From positions 868,001-932,000 of the forward strand of contig JACCLO010000002.1 of assembly GCA_029448655.1 (NCBI GenBank): DNA of 64,000 nt, written 5' to 3'. The notes below the pieces were generated by a model. That model was not told the origin of the DNA and ran no database searches. It was given only the letters and a program-made list of their open reading frames with translations. Position numbers and translations under genes: made by a program. This DNA is from Wolfiporia cocos (Eukaryota; Basidiomycota; Agaricomycetes; Polyporales; Phaeolaceae). Shown in pieces: positions 51,112 to 61,170 of the stretch. Numbering within the stretch: position 1 is the first letter of the stretch; every line of letters begins with the position of its first letter.

Positions 51112-51984
51112 ATGTTTGCTCGTTCTCCGCGGATAGTCTGCCCGCCGCCTGCGCTGCGACATGTCCGGACCTATGTCGTGACTGTAGACCCTCCCCGGGT
51201 GTATCCCAACAAATCCGTGCCGCGTGTCTACTCTGAACGGAAGACCTTTCTCTACCACCAGTACACCCGGATGTTCCAGGCGAGCCTCAACTCGCCGCTC
51301 ATCTTTCTGCAGCACAGCGACTTCTCTGTGCAAAAACTCGTTCAGCTACGACGTGAAATTGCCGTCGCGGCCGCACGCTATGCTGGCACGCCTACTCTCT
51401 CAGGACCCTCGCCTCAGCCCCTCCCAGACCCCCCGAAGCTGATAATAATGCGCACTGCTCTCTTCGGTGTTGCATTGCGGGACTTCTCGCCACTGGACAG
51501 ACAGACTGTGAAGGATATTGCGGATTTGGTGGAGGGCGGGCTCGCGGTGCTCTCCTTCCCCTCATTGGACCCGCCGCAGATGAACGCCATTCTGCGCGCA
51601 ATTCAGCGCACAGTGCCACCACGTCCGCCGAAAACACCGCAGCGGCTCGAGCAGGAGCGCAAGGAGCGGGAGGCCGCGTTCGTGCCCGGGCGGCGGCAGA
51701 AGCGCGTGAAAACGCCCAAGGAGCCGCATCTCAAGCTAATGGGTGCGCTGATCGAGGGACGAGTGTTCAAGGCTCCGGGTGTACTGGATGTAGCGACGCT
51801 TCCAACATTGGACACGTTGAGGGCTCAGCTTATTGGATTGCTGAGCGCACCTGCGATGCAGCTTTCGATGGTACTGAATGAGGCGAGTGGTGCGAGGTTG
51901 GCGAGGACGCTGGAGGGACTGAAGAAGAGTCTGGAGGAGGAGCCTAGGTCTCAAGATGGTCAGCCTTCCGCAGAAAAGTCATGA
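51112..51984 (+). CDS. Mitochondrial large-subunit ribosomal protein uL10m
   Basis: Single-exon frame of 290 residues. It is assigned to uL10m (bacterial L10 family; yeast MRPL11) by its pattern of segments: YSERKTFLYHQYTRMFQ, LIFLQHSDFSVQKLVQLRRE, PKLIIMRTALFGVALRDF and HLKLMGALIEGRVFKAPGVL. The last matches the L10 end where proteins give the P-stalk contact. The N-terminus (MFARSPRIVCPPPALRHVRTY) is basic and Arg/Pro-rich, as expected for a presequence. The frame is open upstream to a GTG at 51058, but the first ATG is 51112. A basic linker (RLEQERKEREAAF) is typical of fungal versions. It would recruit the L7/L12 stalk in mitoribosomes. Confidence 0.82.
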   Translation: MFARSPRIVCPPPALRHVRTYVVTVDPPRVYPNKSVPRVYSERKTFLYHQYTRMFQASLNSPLIFLQHSDFSVQKLVQLRREIAVAAARYAGTPTLSGPSPQPLPDPPKLIIMRTALFGVALRDFSPLDRQTVKDIADLVEGGLAVLSFPSLDPPQMNAILRAIQRTVPPRPPKTPQRLEQERKEREAAFVPGRRQKRVKTPKEPHLKLMGALIEGRVFKAPGVLDVATLPTLDTLRAQLIGLLSAPAMQLSMVLNEASGARLARTLEGLKKSLEEEPRSQDGQPSAEKS

Positions 51985-52995
51985 TGCCGTGTGTGTTATT
52001 ACATACGTAAACCATCATTGTTTCATATGTGAGAACGGTGCCGTATTAATTGACTGTGAGTAGACACGCGGCTATCCTCGTCGAAATTATCTTTATATTT
52101 GGCCGCCGCTGATGTTGTTGCAGGTTTATCCGCAATTAATGCTATGTGCAGATCTCTGGGGACCAAATGGCTCAGGGCCACAGTGCGTTTATCATCCGTT
52201 GTCCCTCCTTTCTTACGTCCTCAGAGTAAGGGGAAACTGCGGTTGGCTCCGACATCAAGAAAACTGCCGAGCGCGTATGGCTGCTGTCGTGGTGTTTGTG
52301 AAGTCTTGCAAACGCCGGACGGTCCGATTATGCTGTATTCTTTCAGCCATCATGCCTCGTTTTTGCCCTCGTGTTCGATTCTCATGCATGACGTCGAGCG
52401 TCGTGACTGACTCATCGCAGACATCGAACGGATCTGTGCGCCTACCGCTCAAATTGCAGCACTTACTGATGCAACAGTGTCAGGACGGCATCACACATTC
52501 AAGATCGGGGATGTCGATGATTATCTGCCATTGCTCACGAATTGCTGCGAGTGATATTTGACAGCTAGTTTCTGCTGGACGAAACAGGTTGTACGGTTTT
52601 AGTATGAGGTGCGTCTCCCATCGTTCCGAATCCCAATATCTCGATTCCACATGTCTCTTTTTGCATAAGCTTGAGATTGGGCGAGTCCCTATCTCAGCTA
52701 CCCGGCATCCTTATATTTGACATCTTAGGAGTCGAGTGCTCAAGCACATCGCATCTTTGGTCATTTATCGATTGACACCATGAGACCATGTACGCTCATC
52801 TTTCCAACAGCCGGCTATCACTATATATATGCGAGACCGTTATAACGCCGCTGCTCACCGAACACTCCGAAGATACAGTGCGACGATAGAAAGCTCGCTG
52901 TTGTGGATTGTTTTTAGCTGCAATGTCGGATCGTACGAGTCATATGAATCCTTCACAAGAAGTGAGTACTGACCTATGTAGGGTCAGATCATAGA
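51985..52995 (+). other. Intergenic region before the dsRBD gene
   Basis: About 1.0 kb, no supported gene. It ends in the promoter of the small dsRNA-binding protein gene, with a TATATATAT run at 52822-52830. An upstream ATG at 52923 opens a short frame not joined to the main one. Confidence 0.45.
52822..52830 (+). promoter_or_regulatory. TATA-like box of the dsRBD gene
   Basis: TATATATAT lies about 170 bp before the ATG at 52996. The likely transcript leader would contain one short upstream frame starting at 52923. Confidence 0.4.
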
Positions 52996-53255
52996 ATGCA
53001 ATTGAACAACTATTTGCAAAGCCACAAGGATCTGGAATTGACCTGGGAAACGAACAATACAGGGCCGCATCATGCTCCTACTTGGACAGCTATTGCGAAG
53101 AGTGAGTACAATGGATGTAGCACACAACATCATCGCTGATAGCTGCAACAGTCAACAAGGAAGAATACGGACGTGGCGTAGGTAACAACCAAGGTCTTGC
53201 TAAAGAGGAGGCTGCGAGAGCTGCACTTGCAAGATTGCGAGCCACCGGCAATTAA
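52996..53255 (+). CDS. Small protein made of a single double-stranded-RNA-binding domain
   Basis: Exons 52996-53101 and 53152-53255 give 69 residues, almost exactly one dsRBD. The sequence runs MQLNNYLQSHKDLELTWE, then GPHHAPTWTAIAKI, YGRGVGNNQGLAKEEAARAA, and LARLRATGN. It shows the three dsRBD parts: the first helix, the GPxHxPxW loop and strand, and the second helix with the K-E-A-A-R patch that grips the RNA phosphate backbone (here AKEEAARA; the usual KKxAK lysines are reduced). Stand-alone dsRBDs of this kind are common and multicopy in mushroom-forming fungi. They may bind small-RNA precursors or another dsRBD partner. The start was chosen because the upstream ATG at 52923 would need an intron of only about 34 nt. 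Confidence 0.8.
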
Positions 53256-54639
53256 CGATGTCAGCGTCCCGATGAATAGTAAGTGAAGCGGGCTAACGTT
53301 ACCGTGGATTAATCTTTCCTAATAGGTTCAGCACCGAGCGAGCGAACTGGAGTTTGAATGAAGATGATTCACTTCCAAGACATTGTTACCTATCCTTTCT
53401 TTCTCATTGACTTTTCGCAGAGGAGTAGAGTTGGATGGACGTCTACTAAGCCCTCATGCTTCCACAGATGCTTTCCGCACTCATGTGACTATTCCCAAGC
53501 ATACATGGCACAAGTTGGTTGTCCATTTATCTTCGCGTTTGGCCCATTATATCATTCCAGGGTCGTTCACGCTCCGCTACATTATTCATGGTCAGGTAAC
53601 CGCCGTCCTCATCGGAGCGACCGATGACATTTCCCCGCTGAGACCGGGGCTGCTACTCGCCGTACGCTCATGAGGTCAGATTCACGCTTCAGACAAAGCG
53701 TTTGGGGACACGTTTCCGTTGCGAACTGAGCGGTTGGAGCGGAGTCATGACCCTAATACACCGTGTCTCCACCCGCTCATATGGCTGCTTCTCATCTATT
53801 ACCTCCATAGATGTTTCGGCTTTGATTTCCGTGCAACCCGCAGACAAGTGATGTTTGCGTCAATTAGGCCATAGTGACCACATTGGCATGATTTGGGGGA
53901 GGTTGTTGTATATAGGCCTGTGGCTGGAGATGCCAAGGGCCTATTCTCAGGTCATCAAGCATGAATGACCAGATCTCGGTATGTATTCTATAATAATCCT
54001 TGTCGAAAAGGCGGCCGACTTGATGATATGCTTCGTGTTACTGAAGCGAGAAATAGGAAAGCGGAGCCTTTCGTCGCTGAAGCTCCCAAGCCTGTGGCGA
54101 CTACGAGCAAGTCTATTCTTTCTCAACCAAGGCAGGCGTGTGTGCCTTTACAGGCAGACAATCGTCCATTGCATCTACTTCTACGTTTGCATGCACTTCA
54201 TTCTGACTATTGCTGAAACCTACTATTCGGTTTCCAGGAACGCCTCTCGTTCGCCAGACGGCTGTTTCGTCGCTAGCTGACATACGAGTAGGCTGATCTG
54301 TCAGAACGTTGAGAACTAGGACATGCATCAGAATCAAGCTGTGTCCTACGCCAGATCCAGCAATATGATCAATTCCTTGCGCAGGAACACAAGCTACAGT
54401 GACCCCGCCGCTATCGGCGAGGTCACTGTCATTTGCGGCCTTTCTGATACTAGTGAGCGCTCCCAGTCATATGCTGTCATTAAGCAGAAATTTCCGTCGC
54501 CCGTGGGAGCCTCTAATACACGGCGCCATGTGAGAATTTAAGTGTGATTACTTCTTCCGTGAAGGTTCGCGCCCATTCCTACTCCGTCTTCATCTGAGCT
54601 GGAGCCGTATTCGTAAAATCTTCCTCGTCCTGAACGACC
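53256..54639 (+). other. Intergenic region with protein-like fragments
   Basis: About 1.4 kb. A plus-strand frame at 53383-53673 reads like a beta-rich protein (VELDGRLLSPHASTDAFRTH, then HYIIPGSFTLRYIIHGQV). It has no ATG, and I could not join it to an upstream exon. Frames at 53965-54216 and 54323-54541 look random. The region may hold a decayed gene. Confidence 0.35.
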
Positions 54640-55491
54640 ATGGTCGCAAGCGACACGGTGCGCCAGAGGATGGAGTCCTCGATGTTTGTAAAACTGAACT
54701 CGTCTGGGCGCGCGTGCGAAGAACACTACGTTGCGCACATCAAAGTCTGGGAAGCCGCTCAAGGCGAGCGACGCAAGAAATCCCGGTACATCGTCCTATC
54801 ACGTACGTCTCGGCGTGTCTTGCACACTCAGCCAATTGAACAGCTTACTTTATAGAGGCAAGCGATGGGTCTGGCTTCATACATAAGGTGAAGCTGAACT
54901 GTAACAACACGTTCTCTGTTGGAAAGACATGGAAACTCGAATTTCTGCGTGAGATTGAGGTCATGAATGTACGTACACAGTATCTCATCACGCCACACCC
55001 AACTAGGAGACTCGATGCCTGATCATGACTAACGGCATAACGTAGTCAGAAGTGTTCGAGATCACGCCCAGCGCGACGACTTACCGCTGGCAAGCAGATA
55101 ATGGAAGAGATCTTGCAAAGTTTTTAACTTCCATGATTAAGTTATTCCAATTTGTTACTGGAGGCAGTGTCCCCTTGAAGCTGATCGGGGTCAAGCTCCC
55201 GGACGACTTGCTCCGTATGTAGCTTTTCTTCCGCACGCGCGATCTAATCGAACTTACGGACCTGATATAGCATCTCCCGAACAACCTGTGCCACCTTACA
55301 AACAGATCCTTGTGCACCGGACGGCTATATCTGAGCCGACAAAGCAGCTTAATAATGCTGCACAGGTTGTCACACCTCCTCCATCACCTGTGATCAAGCC
55401 GGGCCCTCCTGTTGTAATCTGGAAACGGCCCCTTGACGTTACACAGATTCCACCCATTCCGCCGACGCCGGCTGCGCTGCGACCAGATTGA
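54640..55491 (+). CDS. Stand-alone Sec3-type PIP2-binding PH domain protein
   Basis: Exons 54640-54802, 54856-54968, 55046-55214 and 55271-55491 give 221 residues. Residues 1-150 match the N-terminal PH domain of exocyst subunit Sec3: VRQRMESSMFVK, EEHYVAHIKVWE, KKSRYIVLS, GSGFIHKVKLNCNNTFSVGK, TWKLEFLREIEVMN, TTYRWQADNGRDLAKFL and VTGGSVPLKLIGV. In Sec3 this domain binds PI(4,5)P2 at the plasma membrane and Rho1/Cdc42. Here it is followed only by a Pro-rich tail (VTPPPSPVIKPGPPVVIWK) and a stop. The roughly 1000-residue exocyst body of Sec3 is absent, so this is a separate short gene or a partial duplicate. The basic residues expected for lipid binding are partly kept. Confidence 0.82.
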
Positions 55492-55778
55492 TCATCAACT
55501 ACTGGATGCAGCTTATGCACCCGATCTCTTGAGGAGCCGATGTACCCTTCGATATCTTATTCATATTGCGTATCACAGATTCTGCTCAGTTGTGCCGGAT
55601 ATCGATGTTGAACCACAATGATTTGTGTCCGCTCGTCTACATATTTCGTAGTTGAATGATCTCATCGAGGGCACCTACCGGTGTTGGGATAGCTGCTTGT
55701 TCATCGAAGTGCAACACCATGGGGATGATAGATATCAAGAGAACAATAGTGCAAAGCAACGAGGCAGGGATACTAGGT

Positions 55779-58129
55779 CTATCGCCGTTTTGAGCTTCTG
55801 CTATCATCAAGACCAGGGGAGCTTCTCCGTTTTCTGATAGAGTCGATGGTCGTCAGTACACAGGACCGCAGCTGTAACGTCAAAATCACTATACCTGTTC
55901 CTCTCATCAACATCAGGTGTAGCCCTGCTACCCTCTTTCATCCCGCTCCCGCCTCCTCCGTAATCCAGGCCATCTACAGCAGGTGCGCTGCCGTCGATAT
56001 CTTTGTATTTGTTCTTGTTCCGCGGACCGGTTGGCACGTTCGGAGGTAGTGGTGACGCAGGTCGCACCGGCAACGCTAGATGCCAACCAATTTGATTTTT
56101 TCAGCGAAATGTAATAATTGATCGGAACACGCACTTCGTCCGCGGCCTGGATAGGCGCCACGTGCACGCATGGGCATCTGGGGAGGCATGCCTCGTCCTC
56201 TGAACTGGGGTTGTGACGGCGTGGGACGTGTGGGCGTCGGTGCTTGGACTGGCGTATTGCTGCTAGCTTCCATGCCCGGATACATCTGCTGACCCATGGC
56301 CGAAGGATCTTGCTAGAGAACAGCGTTGCATGTGAGACCCATCAAAAGAGATGAAAGTGGTACAGAGCCCAGACACATACCTGCATCCCAAACTCCCCGC
56401 CCATGCCCATGCCCATCATTCCCTGGCCAGCGCCCGGACCTCCGGGTCCAAAGCCTTCACCCATGCCCTCCGGCGTGCCCTGGCCAGCACCCTGCGGACC
56501 CCCTCCCACACCGACGCCTACGCCAGGTCCACCTCCGTCTTGCATCATGCCAGGACCAGGGCCTGCACCGCCCATCGCGCCCCCGCCGGGCATCTGCATG
56601 CCAGGCCCGCCGCCGCCCATGCCCATGCCCATGTCCATGCCCGTGCCGACTCCCATGCCCATGTCCTGCATTATTGACCCCATCATCGGGTTCATGTTCA
56701 TCATTTGGTTGAGCATCGGGTTCCCGTTCATGTTCATCCCTCCGCCTGGGGGCATCATGCCGGGCCCGTTCCCTGCGCCCCCGCCCGCCATCATCGCGGT
56801 CGCGCTCGCCATGACCATCGTGCGGATCTCGGGTGGTAGCGCGGTGAGCTGCTCTTCGGGCATGCCAGCGAAGTTCTGGGACGGTATTCGTTTTGCTATT
56901 GAAGTCACGTAGTGTGAATGCGTACGCACCAGGACATTTGTCTTCAACACCCCAGCAACCTCCCCGAGTTCCCGCCTCCGGTAGCAGTACGCCTCCCAAG
57001 AGATCTCATCGAACCCATAATTGAACCAGTCACTCAAATCCGAGCCTGGCCGCCTCCATGGCTTCTCCGCGAGTGCACTGAGGTCGACTTCGAGGATCGA
57101 ACGGCCGTCCAGCGTCCCTGGGACCTCCGGGTTGATTGATGGATGCGACGGTGGCGCCTTTGTAGGAGGGAGAGTCGAGGGGTCTGGCCCTGAATCAGCC
57201 TGATGATCGCCCTCCGTGCGTTGGTTGGCGGTCGCGCCGGGGGTAGCTGAAAGGGCTGGGAGTGGGGTTGTCGAGGCAGGCTGAGGAGTCGTAGAGAGCT
57301 TAGTTATGGCCCCTCTGTCGCGCGGGGTGTATTCTGTTGTCAGCGTTGGCTGTGGCTGGGATGGTGGCGCTGCGCATAACGCTTTCAGTTGTGCTCTCAT
57401 GGGCTGTATTGATAGCTTCGTACCTTTGGTGGAGGCACCAAAGCTGGATGACCGAGGGCCTGTCGGCTTTTGACCTTGTTGTCTACGTATTATATATGAT
57501 TATAGAAACTAACGTGAAGGTGTATGCCACGCACCTGAAGTCAAGGGCTCGACTGGGCTGCTCCATGATGAATTCGACATCCTAGAGATTGCGATAGCAG
57601 TCAGTTTGAGACCAGAGCTTCAAGCGAACGCAGGCTGAGTACATCGTCGCTTTCCTCCTCATCCTCTCCGTCCCCTTCCTCCTCGTCCGCGTTGCTGTCC
57701 GCGTTCGCCTTCTCTCCGGCGTCTTCTGAGGACTCGCGGGTATCGTCATTCGTGGCACCGGCAGCTTCGGCTTCGAGATGTGCTACGAGTCCTTGGGTGG
57801 CCGAGCGTGCCTGCTCCAACGATATGCTAACACTCGTGTGAGCTTGGGGATCCCTCAAGACGCAAACGCGCAAACTCACGGCTGCGGCACTGCAAATCCG
57901 CATCGGGAAAACGAATGATATAGGAAACAACAATACACATCGTTATTGACCCCTCTCATTCTCGCACAACAGACCTTGTCTTACCGGAGGTTAGCACTGG
58001 TGTCTTGGGAGTCTCCGAGGGGTCCTTCGAATCACCGTAGAGGAAGTCGTCGTCGTCAACGTCGATCCTGGAACAGAATCAAGTTCCGCTCTAATCCCGG
58101 CTTCATCCAGCACGTACATGTTGGACATG
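55779..58129 (-). CDS. FIP1: Polyadenylation factor FIP1
   Basis: Subunit of the cleavage and polyadenylation factor that ties poly(A) polymerase to the complex. Exons on the minus strand: 58129-58119, 58067-57985, 57889-57880, 57826-57643, 57581-57535, 57482-57424, 57369-56930, 56875-56381, 56312-56135, 56075-55895, 55833-55779, giving about 580 residues. The acidic N-terminus MSNMIDVDDDDFLYGDS is followed by DVEFIMEQPSRALDF. The diagnostic Fip1 motif is KPWRRPGSDLSDWFNYGFDE. Then comes a long Gly/Met/Pro-rich low-complexity region (about 270-440). The C-terminus ends with arginines (RKRRSSPGLDD, SSKRR). The first exon is 11 nt and exon 3 is a 10-nt microexon; both are supported by phase and by the conserved acidic start. 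Confidence 0.9.
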
Positions 58130-58612
58130 CTGATTGCTGAAGTGTACCCTCTCTTTTGAGCGCAACCCAACTGTTGCAGCACTGGTCAGTGGCAAGCGTT
58201 GCCGGCAAGGAGGTCGGCGCTTAGTGGACACGAGACGGTGGAGCACGTGATCGACGCGAGAGAGAGAGACACACACACACAACCATTTATATCCCGCAGG
58301 CAGTAAACTATGTACATGTGCGGCAGCTAACTAGAGCCACGGTGTAAGTAAGAATTGACGTAGACTGATTAGGGTGGTGTTATGGGTCGTACTTGGGCTA
58401 TGTATCGTAGGGTGCAGCACGTGATCGACGCGTCTCGCGACTGAAAATTCGGTTTTGATCGCGGCTCCGATCGTCCGCGCGACTCTGCGAAGGGCAACGG
58501 GAGAACAGCACTTGAGCTTGGCCGACGCTGTTGCGTTGCTCACAGTCGAGGGCTTGCTTTATCCCTACCTCGCGCTCGACGCCTTCACTACCCGCTCCCG
58601 CCAGCTACTACC
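58130..58612 (+). promoter_or_regulatory. Bidirectional promoter of FIP1 and SYO1
   Basis: A 483-bp region between divergent starts. It contains a 17-bp element (AGCACGTGATCGACGCG) twice, at 58242-58258 and 58416-58432, in the same orientation 174 bp apart. Both copies include a CACGTG box, and the second extends into ACGCGT. A GA/CA dinucleotide run is at 58258-58281, directly next to the first copy. Confidence 0.6.
58258..58281 (+). repeat. GA/CA dinucleotide microsatellite
   Basis: About six GA units run directly into about six CA units. It sits between two CACGTG elements in the FIP1/SYO1 promoter and could affect nucleosome placement. Confidence 0.85.
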
Positions 58613-61170
58613 ATGGGCAAATCACAGAAGAAACGCCAGATGCGACGGCACAACCCCATGCGGGTGCCCGACTCGCATTTGCCAAAAGGACTGGAGTCTG
58701 CATCTGCTACCTCCTCGAAGAAGGAGGCGATATTGCCAATCATCCAAAAGGTCGCGACTACATTTGTGTTCTGGGCTATTTCATGGAGCTTCTCATGCTG
58801 GTTCATGCACCGCCTATAGATGGAGAGCGTGGACCCGCTGGAGCGCAAGTGGTCTTGCGTAGCGGTATCGAATCTTATCCAGAATGATCCTTCTACGAGA
58901 AGACTGCTCCAAGGGAAGAACGTGGTCGGCGCATTGATAACACGGCTCTCGGACAGCGAGGAAGAAGTGGTGATTGAGGCCGCAGGAGCGTTGCGGTGAG
59001 TAACTATGACGCGCACGCAACCATATTGTTAAATGCAGTATTTTCACTTTAATAACAGAAATCTATGCATCGACGGTGGCTTCGACATCTGTGCAGAAAT
59101 GTACAACAAGGGGATCCTCTCCCCGCTCAAAACGTTCATTCCGAAGGTCAATAGCTCCCCGGTAATGTGCATATGGTGCTAACAATCACAATATATCACC
59201 ACTAGATCTCCACTGCACTCTCGCAATTCCTGGAGTCACCCAAAACCGCCCCCGAAAATGCCCAAAAGGTTGTGTACGAGTTCGCCGACAACGTGATCAC
59301 AATTCTGTGGTGTCTGTCGTATGTCTTAGCTTTTTATTCCCCTGTTGCTCATGCTCAGGGTATCCAGAGAGACGTCGAACAAGGCCATGAACGCAATCAA
59401 CCAGATCTCGCTCATTCCCTTCCTCATGTCGTTCCTTGCATCGAGAGACAAGCTGCCCGTTTCGACAGTTACATCTGCAGGTGTGTCCAACTCGCACAAG
59501 TCGACTGAAAAGTGACTGCTACGACGGACGACTGACCTTCACCGCGCTTCAGCGCAATGTCTTTACGTTCTCACCGATGAGAACTTCCCGGCAATCGACG
59601 AGCTCCGCTCGAACGCGGCTTACACTGCCTGTCTCCTCTCCGTCCTGCAATCCGACGAGCCCGCGCAGAACGCAAATGGCAAGGGCAAGGCCCTGGACGA
59701 GCGGACGCTGGCGTTCCGCGTGCTCTGCTGTGGTACGTTCGCTTGGCCACCCTGTTCGATTCAACGTGCCCACATTCTCCTCATAGGCATCATGCGAAAC
59801 ATCTCGCCCGTCCCCCCTCCCTCGATCGCCGCGACGGTCGATGTCGACCGCGACATCGTCCTGCCCAACCTCGAGCCAGTGCTGTCGCTAGTCTCGCTCC
59901 CAGAAACCTCAAAACTCGTGCAGGAGCTCATCATGAGAGAGGACGCAGTCCCGCAGATGGAGAAGCTGTCGCTGAAGCACACGCCAAAATCCGACCACAA
60001 GTCTCCTTCGGAGCTCGAGCTCGAGCGGCTGGAGACGAGGCTGCGCACGGTTCAGCTTGCGCTGGAGGTCCTCACGGGGGTGTGTGCGACACTGCCTGAT
60101 CCTGAGGTCCCGGCTCAGGAGGAGGATGGAGAGGACGCGGAAGAGGAGAATGAGGGTGAGTCGTGTCCCGGCTTCAATAACGCCGATGTCGCGAGTCTTA
60201 CACTTTCTCACATCAGCTGACGACGAGGCAATGGAAGACAACGTCGATGACGACATGACACTTGACGAGGATACACCTGCAAAGCAGACGAGTCCGTCAA
60301 ACCCGTCGTTCCTGCAGACTCTCGTTGCACCGCTATTAGCGCTTATCCAGCCGACTGCCCTGTCATTCCCCCCCGCAGCGGCGCCCTCGCCACACCCACC
60401 AACGACCTCGGCCCTTAGCGCGATCCACATCGGCGCGCTCGAGTGTCTGAATAACATCTTCCTCTCCCTCCGACTGCGCTCTACCTCGACGAGCCCACAG
60501 CTTGACGCCGACAGCGGCAAGAAAATCTGGGACGAGGTCTGGCGCGCCCTCAGCACAGTCGGGACGGACGTGGAGCAGCCGGGGCAGGAGCGGCGCCGGG
60601 AGATGTGGGAGGTCGGCGTGGGCGTGCTCTGGGGCGTCGCGGCGGTGTGGCGGGGCGCGCTCCCCCCGGACGAGGAGCGCGTGCAGGTGCTGGCGCAGCT
60701 GTGCAGCGCCGCGTCAGACAGCGGCGTCAAGGTGAAGTGCATCGGCACGCTCGAGTGCCTCGCGCAGTACCCGCAGGCCATCGCGGCGAACCAGGTGAGT
60801 CGCTGGCCTCGTTCCCGTCCCCGCGCGTCCCACCTGTCGCGGCCTCGTTCCCTGCTGACTCACCGTGCAGGTCATCGCGCGCTACCTGCTCTCGCTGCTC
60901 CCGCCTGCGGCTGCGGGCCCGGCGCCGGCGGAGCCGATGTTGCAGGCTGCGTCAGCGTTGATTGATATTTATTCTGACGAGACGCTGCCGTACGACATCA
61001 ACTTCCGGGAGGGCCGCTTCCTTGATGCGCTCGTGGCAAGCATCGAGGGCGTGCGCAAGGCGGTGCGCGGGATTGACCGGAAGCGGGAGCGGGAGCTCAG
61101 GGTCCGCGGCGAGGAGGTGCGAGACAACCTCGTCGCGTTCATCCAGTACCGGAGGGGCCTGGGTGTGTAG
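58613..61170 (+). CDS. SYO1: Ribosomal protein co-import chaperone SYO1 (HEATR3-like)
   Basis: Transportin adaptor that carries uL18 and uL5 together into the nucleus and helps build the 5S RNP. Exons: 58613-58750, 58820-58995, 59059-59146, 59206-59318, 59368-59480, 59553-59732, 59787-60155, 60217-60794, 60871-61170, giving 684 residues. The N-terminus MGKSQKKRQMRRHNPMRVPD holds the basic import signal. The motif VPDSHLPKGL is typical of Syo1. ARM/HEAT helices follow, for example ERKWSCVAVSNLIQND, EVVIEAAGALRNLCIDGG and TLAFRVLCCGIMRNIS. The acidic loop (about residues 400-440, many Asp/Glu) is the known histone-like or uL18-binding loop of the family. The C-terminus LVAFIQYRRGLG is the usual end. 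Confidence 0.94.

Noticed and set aside
52923..52961. Upstream ATG as first exon of the dsRBD protein
   Set aside because: It would need a 34-nt intron and no acceptor restores the phase of MQLNNYL.
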